Positions 8,047-17,045 of a stretch of DNA of 64,000 nucleotides are shown here, piece after piece; the stretch's first letter is position 1, and every line of letters begins with the position of its first letter. The translations under genes and the position numbers were made by a program. The stretch covers positions 1,116,001 through 1,180,000 of the forward strand of contig CP040678.1 of NCBI GenBank assembly GCA_005954745.1. Direction: 5' to 3'. The notes under the pieces are model-generated. The model did no database searches. It was not told where the DNA came from and saw only the letters and a list, made by a program, of their open reading frames with translations. The DNA comes from Halostella pelagica. Its GTDB lineage: Archaea; Halobacteriota; Halobacteria; Halobacteriales; Natronoarchaeaceae.

Positions 8047-8402
8047 TGTCCGCCGGAGGACGCTTCGCGCCCTCCGAGCCTTCGCTCACTTCGTTCGCGA
8101 AGACGCCAACGAGCGCCGGCGGCGCTCGTTCCAGGCCCGCCAGTTTGTGCGGTCCTCGCGGTTGCTCGGACACGCTCCGAGCGCCTGCCTTTCCCCGTCC
8201 ACTGACCGCACTCACTTCGTTCGCGCAGGTCAGTGCGGCCGCGTTGCAATAGTCGTGGTATCGTCTGAGTACCTCACTCTCGCGTATCAATACGCTCGAA
8301 CCAGCACCGGGCCGTAATCACGAGGATCGCAGGCGATAGCTCTCCGTCTGTACCCCCTCACAGTTAACCATCCGCTCGTCGTCCTGCGTGTGGGGTGGAC
8401 CA
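8047..8402. repeat. Intergenic region with a modular hairpin repeat, copy 1
   Basis: This 356-base gap holds no convincing gene. It contains TTCGC...GCGAA (8081-8101), a perfect ten-base stem AACGAGCGCC/GGCGCTCGTT (8108-8130), and ACTGACC/GGTCAGT (8201-8234). The block at 8169-8205, read on the minus strand, matches 22628-22662 closely (GGACGGGGAA-GGCAGG, then CTCGGAGCGTGTC). The last 100 bases lead to the DUF892 gene and include AGTTAACC (8362-8369), a possible TATA element. Confidence 0.6.
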
Positions 8403-8927
8403 ATGAGCGATTCAGAGCAGTACATCGAGTCGTTAGAGGGATTGTTCGAGTACGAACTCGAAGGGATCTACAACATGGAAGTGAAACTCGTCAGCGCGCT
8501 GGACGAGATGGCGCTCGCGACGACGAACGGGCACTTAGAGAGCGGGTTCAACTCGCACCGCGACGAGACGGAGACGCAGGTCGAGCGACTGGAGGACGCG
8601 TTCGAAGCGTACGGCGTGGAACCGCGCCAGCGGGACTGTCCTCTCGTCGACGCGCTCGAGAAAGACCGCAAGCAGTTCGAGGGGATGGTCCGGGACGACG
8701 ACCTGAAAAACCTCTATTTCCTCGGTGCTGCGATGAAGACCGAACGGATAGAGATCAGCAGTTACCAGTCGCTTCTGACGACTGCGGACAAACTCGACCT
8801 CGGGAGCGAGGTGACGAACCCGCTGCAGGACAACCTCGAAGAGGAAAAAGAGACGTTGCGGAAACTGGAAGGGCTCTCCGAGGGCTCCGAACTGAAGTCT
8901 CTCTGGGACCGGTTGACTGGCGGCTGA
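8403..8927 (+). CDS. YciE/YciF-type ferroxidase-like protein (DUF892)
   Basis: The 174-residue all-helical protein fits the ferritin-like DUF892 family. Glu-rich helices include LEGLFEYELEGIYNMEVKLV, the second-helix HRDETETQVERLE, and KTERIEISSYQSLL in the third. The spaced Glu/His residues fit a di-iron site. Known members are linked to stress responses; the activity is poorly defined. The frame is open to 8388 (MWGGP), but MSDSEQYIESL at 8403 matches the family start. It is monocistronic and convergent with the acyl-CoA dehydrogenase at 9040. Confidence 0.85.
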   Translation: MSDSEQYIESLEGLFEYELEGIYNMEVKLVSALDEMALATTNGHLESGFNSHRDETETQVERLEDAFEAYGVEPRQRDCPLVDALEKDRKQFEGMVRDDDLKNLYFLGAAMKTERIEISSYQSLLTTADKLDLGSEVTNPLQDNLEEEKETLRKLEGLSEGSELKSLWDRLTGG

Positions 8928-9039
8928 ATGCCATCCCACGGTAACTGGGTTTTCGCGGCGACGCTGGAAACCGAACGTGAAGTCGCTGCGGGTGCGGTCC
9001 TGCGGTAGCGGGCGCTGAACGCCCCTCTCAAAGCCGTTT

Positions 9040-10182
9040 CTACAGCCCGAGCTCTCGGCCGATGACGAGATGCTGAATCTCGCTCGTTCCCTCGCCGATC
9101 TCCATGAGCTTGGCGTCGCGGTAGAACCGCTGCGGCGCGAAGTCCGTCGTGTAGCCGTATCCGCCGAGGGTCTGGACGGCCTCCTCGGCTACCTCGCGGG
9201 CGGCCTCGCTGGCGTCGAGTTTGGCTATCGCGCTCTCTTTCGTAACGGACTCGCCCCGGTCGTACTTCCAGGCGGCCTTGTGGGTGAGCAGACGCGCGCG
9301 TTCGGTCTTGCGCTCCATCGCGACCACCTTGTCGCGGACCGCGTCGAACTTGGAGATGGGCTGGCCGAACTGCTCGCGCTCTTTCGAGTACCCTTTCGCG
9401 GCCTCGTATGCGCCCTGGGCCAGGCCCACTGAGAGCGCCGCGATGGAGATCCGTCCGCCGTCGAGCGTCTTCTTGGTCTGGTCCCAGCCGTCGCCCTCCT
9501 CGCCGAGCAGGCGGTCCTCGGGGAGTCTGACGTCGTCTAGCTGGATCTCGCAGGTGGGCGAGGCGTTCAGGCCCATCTTGTCCCAGATCGTCGTCACTTC
9601 GAAGCCGTCGTCCTCTCGGGGGTCGACGATGAACGTCGAGATGCCGTCGTACCCCGCGTCGGGGTCCGTGACCGCCTTGACGAGGACGGATCCGGCCTCG
9701 CTGGCGTTGGTGATGAACTGCTTGGTGCCGTCGAGAACCCACTCGTCCCCGTCTTTCTCCGCGGTCGTGTTCATGTCGCTGGCGTCGCTCCCGCTTTCCG
9801 GCTCAGTGAGCGCCCAACCGCCGACGTAGTCGCCTTCCGCGAGCGGTCGGAGCCAGCGCTCTTTCTGCTCGTCCGTGCCGAACAGTTCGAGGGGCTTGCT
9901 GGCGAGACTTACGTGGGCCGCGTACGAGAGTCCGACGGATCCGGACACCCGGCCGAGTTCCTCCGTGACCAGCGCGTACATCAACTGATCACCGCCGAGT
10001 CCGCCGTACTCCTCGGCGACGGGGACGCCCATCACGTCCAGTTGCGCGAGTTGGTCGAATATCTCCGCGGGAAATCGGTGTTCGTCTTCGATGTCCTGGG
10101 CGATCGGGGCGATCTCCTCCTCGCAGAACTCCCGAACGCTGTCCCGGATCATCCGGTGTTCGTCGGACAGGGTGAACTCCAT
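9040..10182 (-). CDS. Acyl-CoA dehydrogenase
   Basis: The 380-residue flavoprotein starts MEFTLSDEHRMIRDSVREF. It has ALTEPESGSD and the FAD-contact FITNA in the middle domain, and ends with QTLGGYGYTTDFAPQRFYRDAKLMEIGEGTSEIQ. The Glu in IGEGTSE is the position of the catalytic base in short-chain-type enzymes. It oxidises acyl-CoA to 2-enoyl-CoA with electrons passed to ETF. The start at 10182 removes a basic upstream extension. It has a paralogue at 37552 that carries an extra loop. Confidence 0.93.
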   Translation of the reverse strand: MEFTLSDEHRMIRDSVREFCEEEIAPIAQDIEDEHRFPAEIFDQLAQLDVMGVPVAEEYGGLGGDQLMYALVTEELGRVSGSVGLSYAAHVSLASKPLELFGTDEQKERWLRPLAEGDYVGGWALTEPESGSDASDMNTTAEKDGDEWVLDGTKQFITNASEAGSVLVKAVTDPDAGYDGISTFIVDPREDDGFEVTTIWDKMGLNASPTCEIQLDDVRLPEDRLLGEEGDGWDQTKKTLDGGRISIAALSVGLAQGAYEAAKGYSKEREQFGQPISKFDAVRDKVVAMERKTERARLLTHKAAWKYDRGESVTKESAIAKLDASEAAREVAEEAVQTLGGYGYTTDFAPQRFYRDAKLMEIGEGTSEIQHLVIGRELGL

Positions 10183-10352
10183 ACGCAATAATTGCCGAAC
10201 TCGAAGATAAAAATACGGGAATCTGTCCCACGGCGGATCGTCCGCCGTTCGCCGCGGCTCTCTGTCCGCCATCAACCGACCGCCAGACTCCTGAAAACTT
10301 CCTGTTATTTCCGAGACCTCGGTACGTCAACAGTTGTATGTGTAACAATTCT

Positions 10353-10364
10353 AGATAATTTTAT
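10353..10364 (+). promoter_or_regulatory. TATA-like box for the nuclease fusion gene
   Basis: AGATAATTTTAT lies about 26-37 bases before the GTG at 10390. It supports a GTG start close to the twin-arginine signal over the long upstream open frame. Confidence 0.45.
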
Positions 10365-10389
10365 CCCGGGTGACGGTGTGGGGCCTGTC

Positions 10390-12615
10390 GTGCGACGCCG
10401 AAACTTCCTCGCAACGCTGGTAACTGCGGCCGCCGGAACCAGCGTCGCGACACGACGTAGCGCCGCCACGAGTAGCCCCTTCCAACCGTCGTCACGGATC
10501 GACGATATCGGGTTCTACTCGACGGCGAGTCTCCTCGCCGCCGACGGGACCCCGCTGACCGCCGGCGGGACCGTCGCAGTGTGGGCCGAACCGACCGCGT
10601 ACAACGTCGACGAGGACGGCGACGGCGACGCGGTCGACTATCCGGACGACGTCGAGATACCGCTGGTGGCAGTCGACGGCGATGTCGTGGGCTACGGCGC
10701 GCCGTTGGCGAACGACGACGCGAACTTCGACCTCGGTAACGAGGAGTTCGTGCTCAACCTCTGGGACGAACACGTCGACGGCGACCGCGTCGTCTGGGAC
10801 GAGGGACACGACCAGTTCTACGACCTCTCGGCGTACGACGTGTTCACGGAGTACGCCGAAGAAAACGGCTACGCGGTCGAGGGGACGGACTCGCTCGCCG
10901 ACGCCCTGGCGGACGCCGACGGTGTCGTCGTCACGTCCCCTAGCCGGGCGTTCGACGACGACGAGACGGCGGCGCTTTCGGAGTTCCTCGACGACGGCGG
11001 CGCGCTGTTTCTCATCGACCAGTCCGATTTCAACGGCTTCGACGAGACGGCAAATCTGAACGCGCTCGCGACGGCGCTGGATCTGTCGTTCCGGTTCAAC
11101 GACGACCAGGTGATGGATCCCGAGAACAATCTCGGCTCGGAGTTCGCACCCGTGACGGGCGAGTTCAACGACGACTTCCCCTACTTCGAGGAGCGCGACG
11201 GAATCGGCTTCGAGATCGACCCCGAGGAAACGTACGCGGTCGACGTGGTCGATGTCGCGGACGGCGACACGGTCACTGTCACGTTCGACGACGGCCACGA
11301 AGAGAGCATCCGGATCCTCGGCGTCGACACCCCGGAGACGGCGACGAACAGCGCCGCCGAGCGCCTCGAAGAGTGGGAGGGGATCGAAGATATCGAGTAT
11401 CTACAGGAGTGGGCCGACCAGGGGAGCGATTTCGCTCGCGAGGCGCTGCTTGGCGAGACAGTCGAACTCTCGTTCGACGAGAACGAGGGTGTCCGCGACG
11501 AGTTCAACCGCATTCTCGGCTACGTCAGATACGACGCGAACGGCGACGGCGACAGGGCAACCACGTACAACCGTGAACTGATCGAGCGGGGTCTCGCTCG
11601 CGTGTACGGGTCAGGGCTCGACAGGCACGACGAGTTCTGGCGAGCGGAGGCCGAGGCCCGCGCCGACGACGTCGGACTCTGGGCCGAGAGCACCCCGGAG
11701 AACAGCGACCCGATCCGAAACCGCGACGTAGACGACCTGTTCGTTCCGGATCCGGTCACTATCTCGACGATCGGCCGACGCCTGACACCCAACCGCGTCC
11801 CCGTCTTCGCGGAGGACAGCGCGGAGGGTGCGACCGCTGTGACGAACGGCCGGATCCCCCTCGCAGCCGTCGACGAACGGTCACGCGTCGGCCTCGTCGC
11901 CGGCCCCCTGATCGACGAGTCGTACGAGGCCGCGGAGGGGTACGGCGTCGATACCGCCGGGTTCGAGAACTTCGTCTTCCTCACGAACCTGATCGACGCG
12001 CTCGCCGACCGGACGGACGACGAGGTACTCATCGACGGGGGTCGCGGCCAGTTCGCTTCGGACTACGCCCTCTCGAACGAGGACGCCGCCTACTACCAGC
12101 GCTATCTCGAAGGCGTCGGGATCGGCTTCGAGCAGGTGAACGATATCACCGGCGACCGCCTCGACGATGCCCGTGCCATCGTGGTCACTACGCCCGCCGA
12201 CTCGTTCGACGACGAGACGGTCGGCGAACTCCGCTCGTTCGCGGCGGACGGGGGTGCCGTTGTCCTGCTGGGCAGTTCCGCCGCGCCGACCGACGCCCGG
12301 GAGAACCTGAACGCACTCGCGGCCGGCCTCGGGACCGACCTCCGCGTCGGCGGCGGCGGCGTGCGCGACGAAGCGGCGAACGTGAACGACGATCCGTCCG
12401 TCCCGACCACGACCGCGTTCAACCGGCGGTTCGACGTGTTTCGCGCGTACGACGGCGCGGCGGACCCGCCGGGACGGGGTAACGGAAATGGCCGCGACAA
12501 AGGGCACGGTAAGGGTCGCGACAAAGGACACGGGAACGGCCGAGGCAGTGGGCGCGGTAACGGCCGTGGAAAAGGACACGATAAGGGTCGGGGCAAGGGA
12601 CGCGATGCCGACTGA
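10390..12615 (+). CDS. Tat-exported fusion: GATase-like domain, thermonuclease, second GATase-like domain, basic tail
   Basis: The 741-residue protein opens with a twin-arginine signal (RRRNFLATLVTAAAG). Residues about 37-273 form a DUF4350/GATase-like fold (VVTSPSRAF, GGALFLIDQ). Residues about 283-433 are a staphylococcal-nuclease domain: RILGVDTPET carries the first Arg and the Glu, FNRILGYVRYD the second Arg. A second GATase-like domain spans about 463-690 (IVVTTPADSF, GGAVVLLGSS). The last 47 residues are Gly, Arg, Lys, His and Asn with almost no acid, very unlike the acidic rest. The start is GTG, with another in-frame GTG at 10378. Extracellular DNA or RNA degradation is likely. The role of the flanking domains is unknown. 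Confidence 0.8.
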   Translation: MRRRNFLATLVTAAAGTSVATRRSAATSSPFQPSSRIDDIGFYSTASLLAADGTPLTAGGTVAVWAEPTAYNVDEDGDGDAVDYPDDVEIPLVAVDGDVVGYGAPLANDDANFDLGNEEFVLNLWDEHVDGDRVVWDEGHDQFYDLSAYDVFTEYAEENGYAVEGTDSLADALADADGVVVTSPSRAFDDDETAALSEFLDDGGALFLIDQSDFNGFDETANLNALATALDLSFRFNDDQVMDPENNLGSEFAPVTGEFNDDFPYFEERDGIGFEIDPEETYAVDVVDVADGDTVTVTFDDGHEESIRILGVDTPETATNSAAERLEEWEGIEDIEYLQEWADQGSDFAREALLGETVELSFDENEGVRDEFNRILGYVRYDANGDGDRATTYNRELIERGLARVYGSGLDRHDEFWRAEAEARADDVGLWAESTPENSDPIRNRDVDDLFVPDPVTISTIGRRLTPNRVPVFAEDSAEGATAVTNGRIPLAAVDERSRVGLVAGPLIDESYEAAEGYGVDTAGFENFVFLTNLIDALADRTDDEVLIDGGRGQFASDYALSNEDAAYYQRYLEGVGIGFEQVNDITGDRLDDARAIVVTTPADSFDDETVGELRSFAADGGAVVLLGSSAAPTDARENLNALAAGLGTDLRVGGGGVRDEAANVNDDPSVPTTTAFNRRFDVFRAYDGAADPPGRGNGNGRDKGHGKGRDKGHGNGRGSGRGNGRGKGHDKGRGKGRDAD
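12475..12612 (+). repeat. Degenerate short tandem repeats encoding a basic glycine-rich tail
   Basis: Imperfect units of about 12-18 bases (GGTAACGG, GGCCGCGACAAAGG, GGGCACGG and variants) repeat to the end of the nuclease fusion gene. They encode alternating Gly with Arg, Lys, His or Asn. The units stay in frame, so they are part of the protein and are not CRISPR-like. Confidence 0.7.
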
Positions 12616-12734
12616 GGCAGGGGCGCGGTAACGGTCACAGTCGCGGCCGTCGAACGATAAGGCCAGCGGCACAAGCACAATTTAGCTCGAACGAAACACA
12701 CGATCGGCGGCGGGCAGCGGGTCACATGCCGCCA

Positions 12735-12745
12735 AGGCATTTATG
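12735..12745 (+). promoter_or_regulatory. TATA-like box for the RIO-like kinase gene
   Basis: AGGCATTTATG lies about 26-36 bases before the ATG at 12771. Confidence 0.45.
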
Positions 12746-12770
12746 CTCGTGCGTCTGTCTCTTAAACAAC

Positions 12771-13568
12771 ATGGAAGTACGCGACCTGGTTCGAGGGACC
12801 GTCGGGTGGGACGAGACGGAGGCCGTCGCCCGGGAGATCGCGGACCGGACCGGTCGCGACGCGGTGCGCGTCACGTTTCTGGACGCGGATAACTGGCTCT
12901 CGACGCCCTGCGTGGTCGACGACGAGTGGTTCGTCAAGATCATCTCCCCGCAGAACTCGATCGTCCACGCGCTGTTTACCACGGGGAGAAACCTCGGCGC
13001 GGTCACGAGCGGCCGGGAGGGGTTTTTCGACCACTGCGGCAGTCCCGTCGAGATGGCCGAACGAGAACTCGACGCCGCGGAACGGATGCGCGAGATCGGG
13101 GTGAACGCTCCGGAACCGATCGAGGCCTTCGAAGTCGACGGCCTGGGCGTGCTCGTCTTCGAGTTTCTCGACGACTTCCGAACGCTCGACGACGTCTCCC
13201 CGGACGAAGCCCGCACGCTCGCACCGGACCTGTTCGAAAGCCTCCGGCGACTCCACGACGACGGCCTGGCTCACGGAGACCTGCGCGGCGAGAACGTCCT
13301 CGTCTTCCACGGGGAGATCTACTTCATCGACGCCACAAGCGTCAACGAGGAGGGCATCGTCGACGCCCGCGCCTACGACCTGGCCTCGGCGCTGGCCACG
13401 CTCGAACCGGTTATCGGCACCCGAACGGTCATCTCTGTCGCCCGCGAGTTCTACTCCCCGAGCGAACTCCTCGACGCCCGCGCGTTCCTCGATTTCGTCA
13501 ACGTCCGGCCCGACCACGACTTCGACGCCGAGCGCCTGAAAGGCGAGATCGAGAAGATCGCGGCGTGA
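12771..13568 (+). CDS. RIO-family-like protein kinase
   Basis: The 265-residue protein has a compact kinase fold. The N-lobe lysine lies in EWFVKIISPQNS, the catalytic loop is LAHGDLRGENVLV, and the metal-binding position is YFIDATS. An IDxxx motif in place of DFG is typical of RIO kinases. No winged-helix N-terminus of RIO2 is present. RIO proteins are ATPases or kinases in ribosome maturation; this shorter haloarchaeal group has no assigned target. The TATA box at 12735 supports the start. Confidence 0.8.
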   Translation: MEVRDLVRGTVGWDETEAVAREIADRTGRDAVRVTFLDADNWLSTPCVVDDEWFVKIISPQNSIVHALFTTGRNLGAVTSGREGFFDHCGSPVEMAERELDAAERMREIGVNAPEPIEAFEVDGLGVLVFEFLDDFRTLDDVSPDEARTLAPDLFESLRRLHDDGLAHGDLRGENVLVFHGEIYFIDATSVNEEGIVDARAYDLASALATLEPVIGTRTVISVAREFYSPSELLDARAFLDFVNVRPDHDFDAERLKGEIEKIAA

Positions 13569-13626
13569 GCGGAAAGCGAACCGGCCAGAACGGCTAAGCC
13601 GACCATCGCGTAACGACTCCGTCACG

Positions 13627-14853
13627 ATGGCAATTGTTATCGTCGGGACGTTAGACACGAAAGGAGAGGAGGTCGCGTTCGCTCGTGAGATCATCGAGGA
13701 CCACGGAGCGGACACCCACATCGTCGACGCGGGAGTGCTCGGTGAACCAGACTTCGACCCCGACACGCCGGCCGACGAGGTCGCGGCCGCCGGGGGGACG
13801 ACCCTGGAACGTCACCGCGAGGAGCGGGACCGGGGGAAGGCGATCGAGGCGATGGGGGAGGGCGCGGCGGCGGTCGTGACCGATCTCTACGAAGGCGGTT
13901 CTTTGGACGGCGTCCTCGGACTCGGCGGCTCCGGCAACACCTCGATCGCGACGGCGGCGATGCGGGCGCTCCCCGTCGGCGTGCCGAAGATGATGGTCTC
14001 GACGATGGCATCCGGCGACACGGAACCGTACGTCGGCATCTCCGACGTCACGATGATGTACTCCGTCGGGGACATCGAGGGGCTGAACCAGATCACGCGG
14101 ACGGTCATCTCTAACGCGGCGCTCGGCCTCGTCGGGATGGCGACAAATGACGTCGACGCCGCGGCTGACGACCGTCCGACTGTCGGGATCAGCATGTTCG
14201 GCGTGACGACGCCCTGCGTGAAGACCGCCCGCGAATATCTCGAAGAGCAAGGGTACGAGACGGTCGTGTTCCACGCGACCGGATCCGGTGGACGGGCGAT
14301 GGAACACCTCGTCGCCGAGGGCGTGATAGACGGCGTCCTCGACGTCACGACCACCGAACTGGCGGACGAACTGGTCGGCGGCATCCTGAGCGCGGGCCCG
14401 GACCGCCTCAGCGCCGCCGCGGAGGCGGGGATCCCACAGGTCGTCTCCGTGGGCGCGCTCGACCTCGTGAACTTCGGCCCGGAAGAGACCGTCCCTGAGG
14501 AGTTCCGCGACCGGTCGCTGCACGTCCACAACCCGCACGTAACGGTAGTGCGGACGAACGCCGACGAGAGCGCGGAACTCGGTGCGACCGTCGCGGAGAA
14601 GCTAAACGCCGCGACGGGACCCACGGCGCTGGCGCTCCCGACGGCCGGCCTCTCCATGCTCGGCGTCGACGGCGAACCGCTCCACGACCCCGACGCCGAC
14701 GAGGCGCTGTTCAATGCGCTCCGGACCAGCATCGACGGCGACGTCGACCTCGTCGAGATGGACACACACGTCAACGACGGGGAGTTCGCGCTGGCGATGG
14801 CGCAGAAACTGGACGAGTACATGAGCGACGACGAACCGGAACCCGCCGTCTAG
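13627..14853 (+). CDS. Tm-1-like ATP-binding domain protein (UPF0261)
   Basis: The 408-residue protein has the family start VIVGTLDTKGEEVAFARE, the glycine-rich LGLGGSGNTSIATAAMRALPVG and the second-domain VFHATGSGGRAMEHLV. The plant homologue Tm-1 binds ATP and a viral replicase; prokaryotic members have no agreed function. The length is full for the family. It lies 58 bases after the RIO-like kinase gene on the same strand and converges on the sensor kinase, overlapping its stop by four bases. Confidence 0.85.
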   Translation: MAIVIVGTLDTKGEEVAFAREIIEDHGADTHIVDAGVLGEPDFDPDTPADEVAAAGGTTLERHREERDRGKAIEAMGEGAAAVVTDLYEGGSLDGVLGLGGSGNTSIATAAMRALPVGVPKMMVSTMASGDTEPYVGISDVTMMYSVGDIEGLNQITRTVISNAALGLVGMATNDVDAAADDRPTVGISMFGVTTPCVKTAREYLEEQGYETVVFHATGSGGRAMEHLVAEGVIDGVLDVTTTELADELVGGILSAGPDRLSAAAEAGIPQVVSVGALDLVNFGPEETVPEEFRDRSLHVHNPHVTVVRTNADESAELGATVAEKLNAATGPTALALPTAGLSMLGVDGEPLHDPDADEALFNALRTSIDGDVDLVEMDTHVNDGEFALAMAQKLDEYMSDDEPEPAV

Positions 14854-16856
14854 CCGTCGACGGTCTCGACGCCCGTGATCTCGAACCGTGCACCGCCGTC
14901 GCGGCCGTCATCGACCTCGAGGCCCCAGTCGTGAGCGGCGGCGATTTCCGAGACGATGTACAGCCCGTACCCGGTGCCGTCCGTCGCGGACGTTGACCCG
15001 GCCTCCAGTACGCTCTCCTTTCGGTTCCGGGGGATCCCCGGGCCGTCGTCCTCGACGAAGAAGCCGACGGCGCGCCGCTCGTCCGAGGTTCGGCCGCCGT
15101 CCCACAGGGGACCAACGGTGACCGTGACGCCGTCGCCGACGTGTTCAACGGCGTTGCGGAACAGGTTCTCGAACAGTTCCTGCAGGCGGAACTCGTCGGC
15201 GAGGACATCGATGCCCTCGTCTTCGACCGTCAGTGTCGCCGACCTCGTCTCGACGTTCGTCCACGCCTGCCGGACAACGGCGTCGAGCGAGACGTTCGTC
15301 GCGTCGCCGACGAGTTCACCCTGACGCGCGAGCGAGAGGATGTCCTCGATGAGCGACTCCATGCGGTCGAGACAGGCGTCGATCGATTCGATGCGGTCGG
15401 CCGACGCCGACTCCATCAAGGTCAACTCCCCGCGAGCGACGTTCAGCGGGTTGCGGAGGTCGTGTGCGACGATGCTGGCGAACTCCTCCAGTCGCTCGTT
15501 CTGTCGCTGGAGTTCCTGCTCCGAACGGATCCGGGTGAGCGCGCCGGTCGCCAACTTCGTCAGCACGCCGAGGATCTCCACGTCGGGTTCGTCGAACGCG
15601 TATGGCTCCGTATCGCCCGTACTGAGGACGCCGTGGTCGCCGATGGGGACGTAGACCCCCGAGCGCAGAGCACCTCGGTCGTACTCGTCGTCAGTCCGGT
15701 CGAGGTCGTCGAATATCTCCGGTTCGCCCTCGCGGTAAGTGCGTGCAGCGGGCGTATCGCCATCGATCCGGTACCCCGGTCGCTTGCCCGCCTCGGTGAC
15801 AGTCTGGTCGGTTGCCACGAACGTTCGCAGCATCTCCTCGTCTTCGTCGGCGAGGCGGACGGTCGTCATGACGTAGCCGAGGATGTTCTTCGAGGCGTCG
15901 GAGACGATCCGGGCCACGTCCATCCGGGTCTTCGCCTCCATCAGTTCCCTGCTCGCGTCGTGGAGGGACTCGAACTGCAACTCGCGGCGCTTCAGGTCAG
16001 TGATGTCCTGGTAACTCCCACGGATGTAAACGACTTCGCCGTCCTCGAACACTGGTTCGCCCCGCGTTCGGATCCACCGCGTCTCGTCGTCCGAGCCGTC
16101 GAGTTTGAGTTCGACGTCGTACTGGACGCCGTCGCGTAGCGCCTGGTCGAACGCCGCTTCGATCGTCTTCCGACCCTCGGGGTCGTAGAGATCGAAACTC
16201 TCCGCGACGGTCGGTTGGGCGTCGGCCGACAGGCCGTGAATGCGTCGGACCTGCTCGCTCCACCACAGCGTCTCAGTCTCGGCGTTGTACTCCCAGGCAC
16301 CGACATCCGCGATGTCTTGAGCCTTCGCGAACAGTTCCCCCCGTCGACGCTCCGCGCCGCGCCGTGTGGCCGTCCGCACGGCACGTTCGACCCGGGTAGC
16401 AAGAACACCGGGACGGTCTCGGACGACTGCGCTCGGTATATAGCCCGTAACGCCGATAGAGAGCGCCTCGCCGACGAGATCGTCGTCTCCGCCGAGCAGT
16501 AGTAGAGGGAGACGGGGATGCCGGTCCCGGACCTTCCGCAGGAATTCCGTCACGGCGGCGGTCGGGAGTTCCGGACCGACGACGACGACGCAGTTGATCC
16601 CGCCGGACGACAGCAGTTCTCGCCCGGTAGCGGCGGTCGATGCCGCGCGAACGGTGATACCGTCTCCCCGCCGTTCGAGAGAGGACACCACTTCGGTGTC
16701 GCTCTCTGTCCCCGTGATCAGGACGTTGATATTGCCGTCGGCAACAGGCGATATGTCGAGTGGCGTCCCTGGCAATCGTATCAGCGATACGGATGCGACC
16801 CACGACCATTTGCCTTGTGGCTGATGTTTCGACGGCTGACAGTCCTCTGTCGGCAC
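14850..16856 (-). CDS. PAS/GAF sensor histidine kinase with a pseudo-receiver N-terminus
   Basis: With a GTG start at 16856 the protein has 668 residues. In order: a receiver-like fold (INVLITGTESD to about residue 150) with no Asp at the phosphoacceptor place; a PAS domain (about 175-285, DVGAWEYN to YQDITDLKRRE); a GAF domain (about 300-440); HisKA with the H-box IVAHDLRNPL; and an ATPase domain with N-box ENLFRNAVEH, G1 DDGPGIP and G2 GTGYGLYIV. No membrane helix is seen, so it senses inside the cell. The start is uncertain: the frame is open to 16991 and a TTG lies at 16775. No response regulator is adjacent. Confidence 0.85.
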   Translation of the reverse strand: MPTEDCQPSKHQPQGKWSWVASVSLIRLPGTPLDISPVADGNINVLITGTESDTEVVSSLERRGDGITVRAASTAATGRELLSSGGINCVVVVGPELPTAAVTEFLRKVRDRHPRLPLLLLGGDDDLVGEALSIGVTGYIPSAVVRDRPGVLATRVERAVRTATRRGAERRRGELFAKAQDIADVGAWEYNAETETLWWSEQVRRIHGLSADAQPTVAESFDLYDPEGRKTIEAAFDQALRDGVQYDVELKLDGSDDETRWIRTRGEPVFEDGEVVYIRGSYQDITDLKRRELQFESLHDASRELMEAKTRMDVARIVSDASKNILGYVMTTVRLADEDEEMLRTFVATDQTVTEAGKRPGYRIDGDTPAARTYREGEPEIFDDLDRTDDEYDRGALRSGVYVPIGDHGVLSTGDTEPYAFDEPDVEILGVLTKLATGALTRIRSEQELQRQNERLEEFASIVAHDLRNPLNVARGELTLMESASADRIESIDACLDRMESLIEDILSLARQGELVGDATNVSLDAVVRQAWTNVETRSATLTVEDEGIDVLADEFRLQELFENLFRNAVEHVGDGVTVTVGPLWDGGRTSDERRAVGFFVEDDGPGIPRNRKESVLEAGSTSATDGTGYGLYIVSEIAAAHDWGLEVDDGRDGGARFEITGVETVDG

Positions 16857-17009
16857 GTCTGTTCGCTCGGGTTCGATCAGGAGACGGTCGGCGTTCCGTG
16901 ACGCGGTTAGGACAGTGGGGGAAGTCCACGAAGGAGTTCCGGCTGTCGAAAATAACGACCGCGGTCGATCTCCCCGTCGCCGTCGACTCACCTCCGGTCG
17001 AACTAGATG

Positions 17010-17020
17010 ATTTTATAATT
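17010..17020 (+). promoter_or_regulatory. TATA-like box for the aldehyde dehydrogenase gene
   Basis: ATTTTATAATT lies about 27-36 bases before the ATG at 17046, which allows a leader of only a few bases. Confidence 0.5.
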
Positions 17021-17045
17021 GTGGATGTTCCAATATTTGCCAAGC

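Noticed and set aside
8046-8252. Open frames in both strands between phoU and the DUF892 gene
   Set aside because: They run through the hairpin repeats and give Arg/Ser-rich text; the DNA is explained better as an intergenic repeat.
12475-12612. Short repeats considered as a CRISPR array
   Set aside because: Units are degenerate, have no unique spacers and stay in the reading frame of the nuclease fusion protein.
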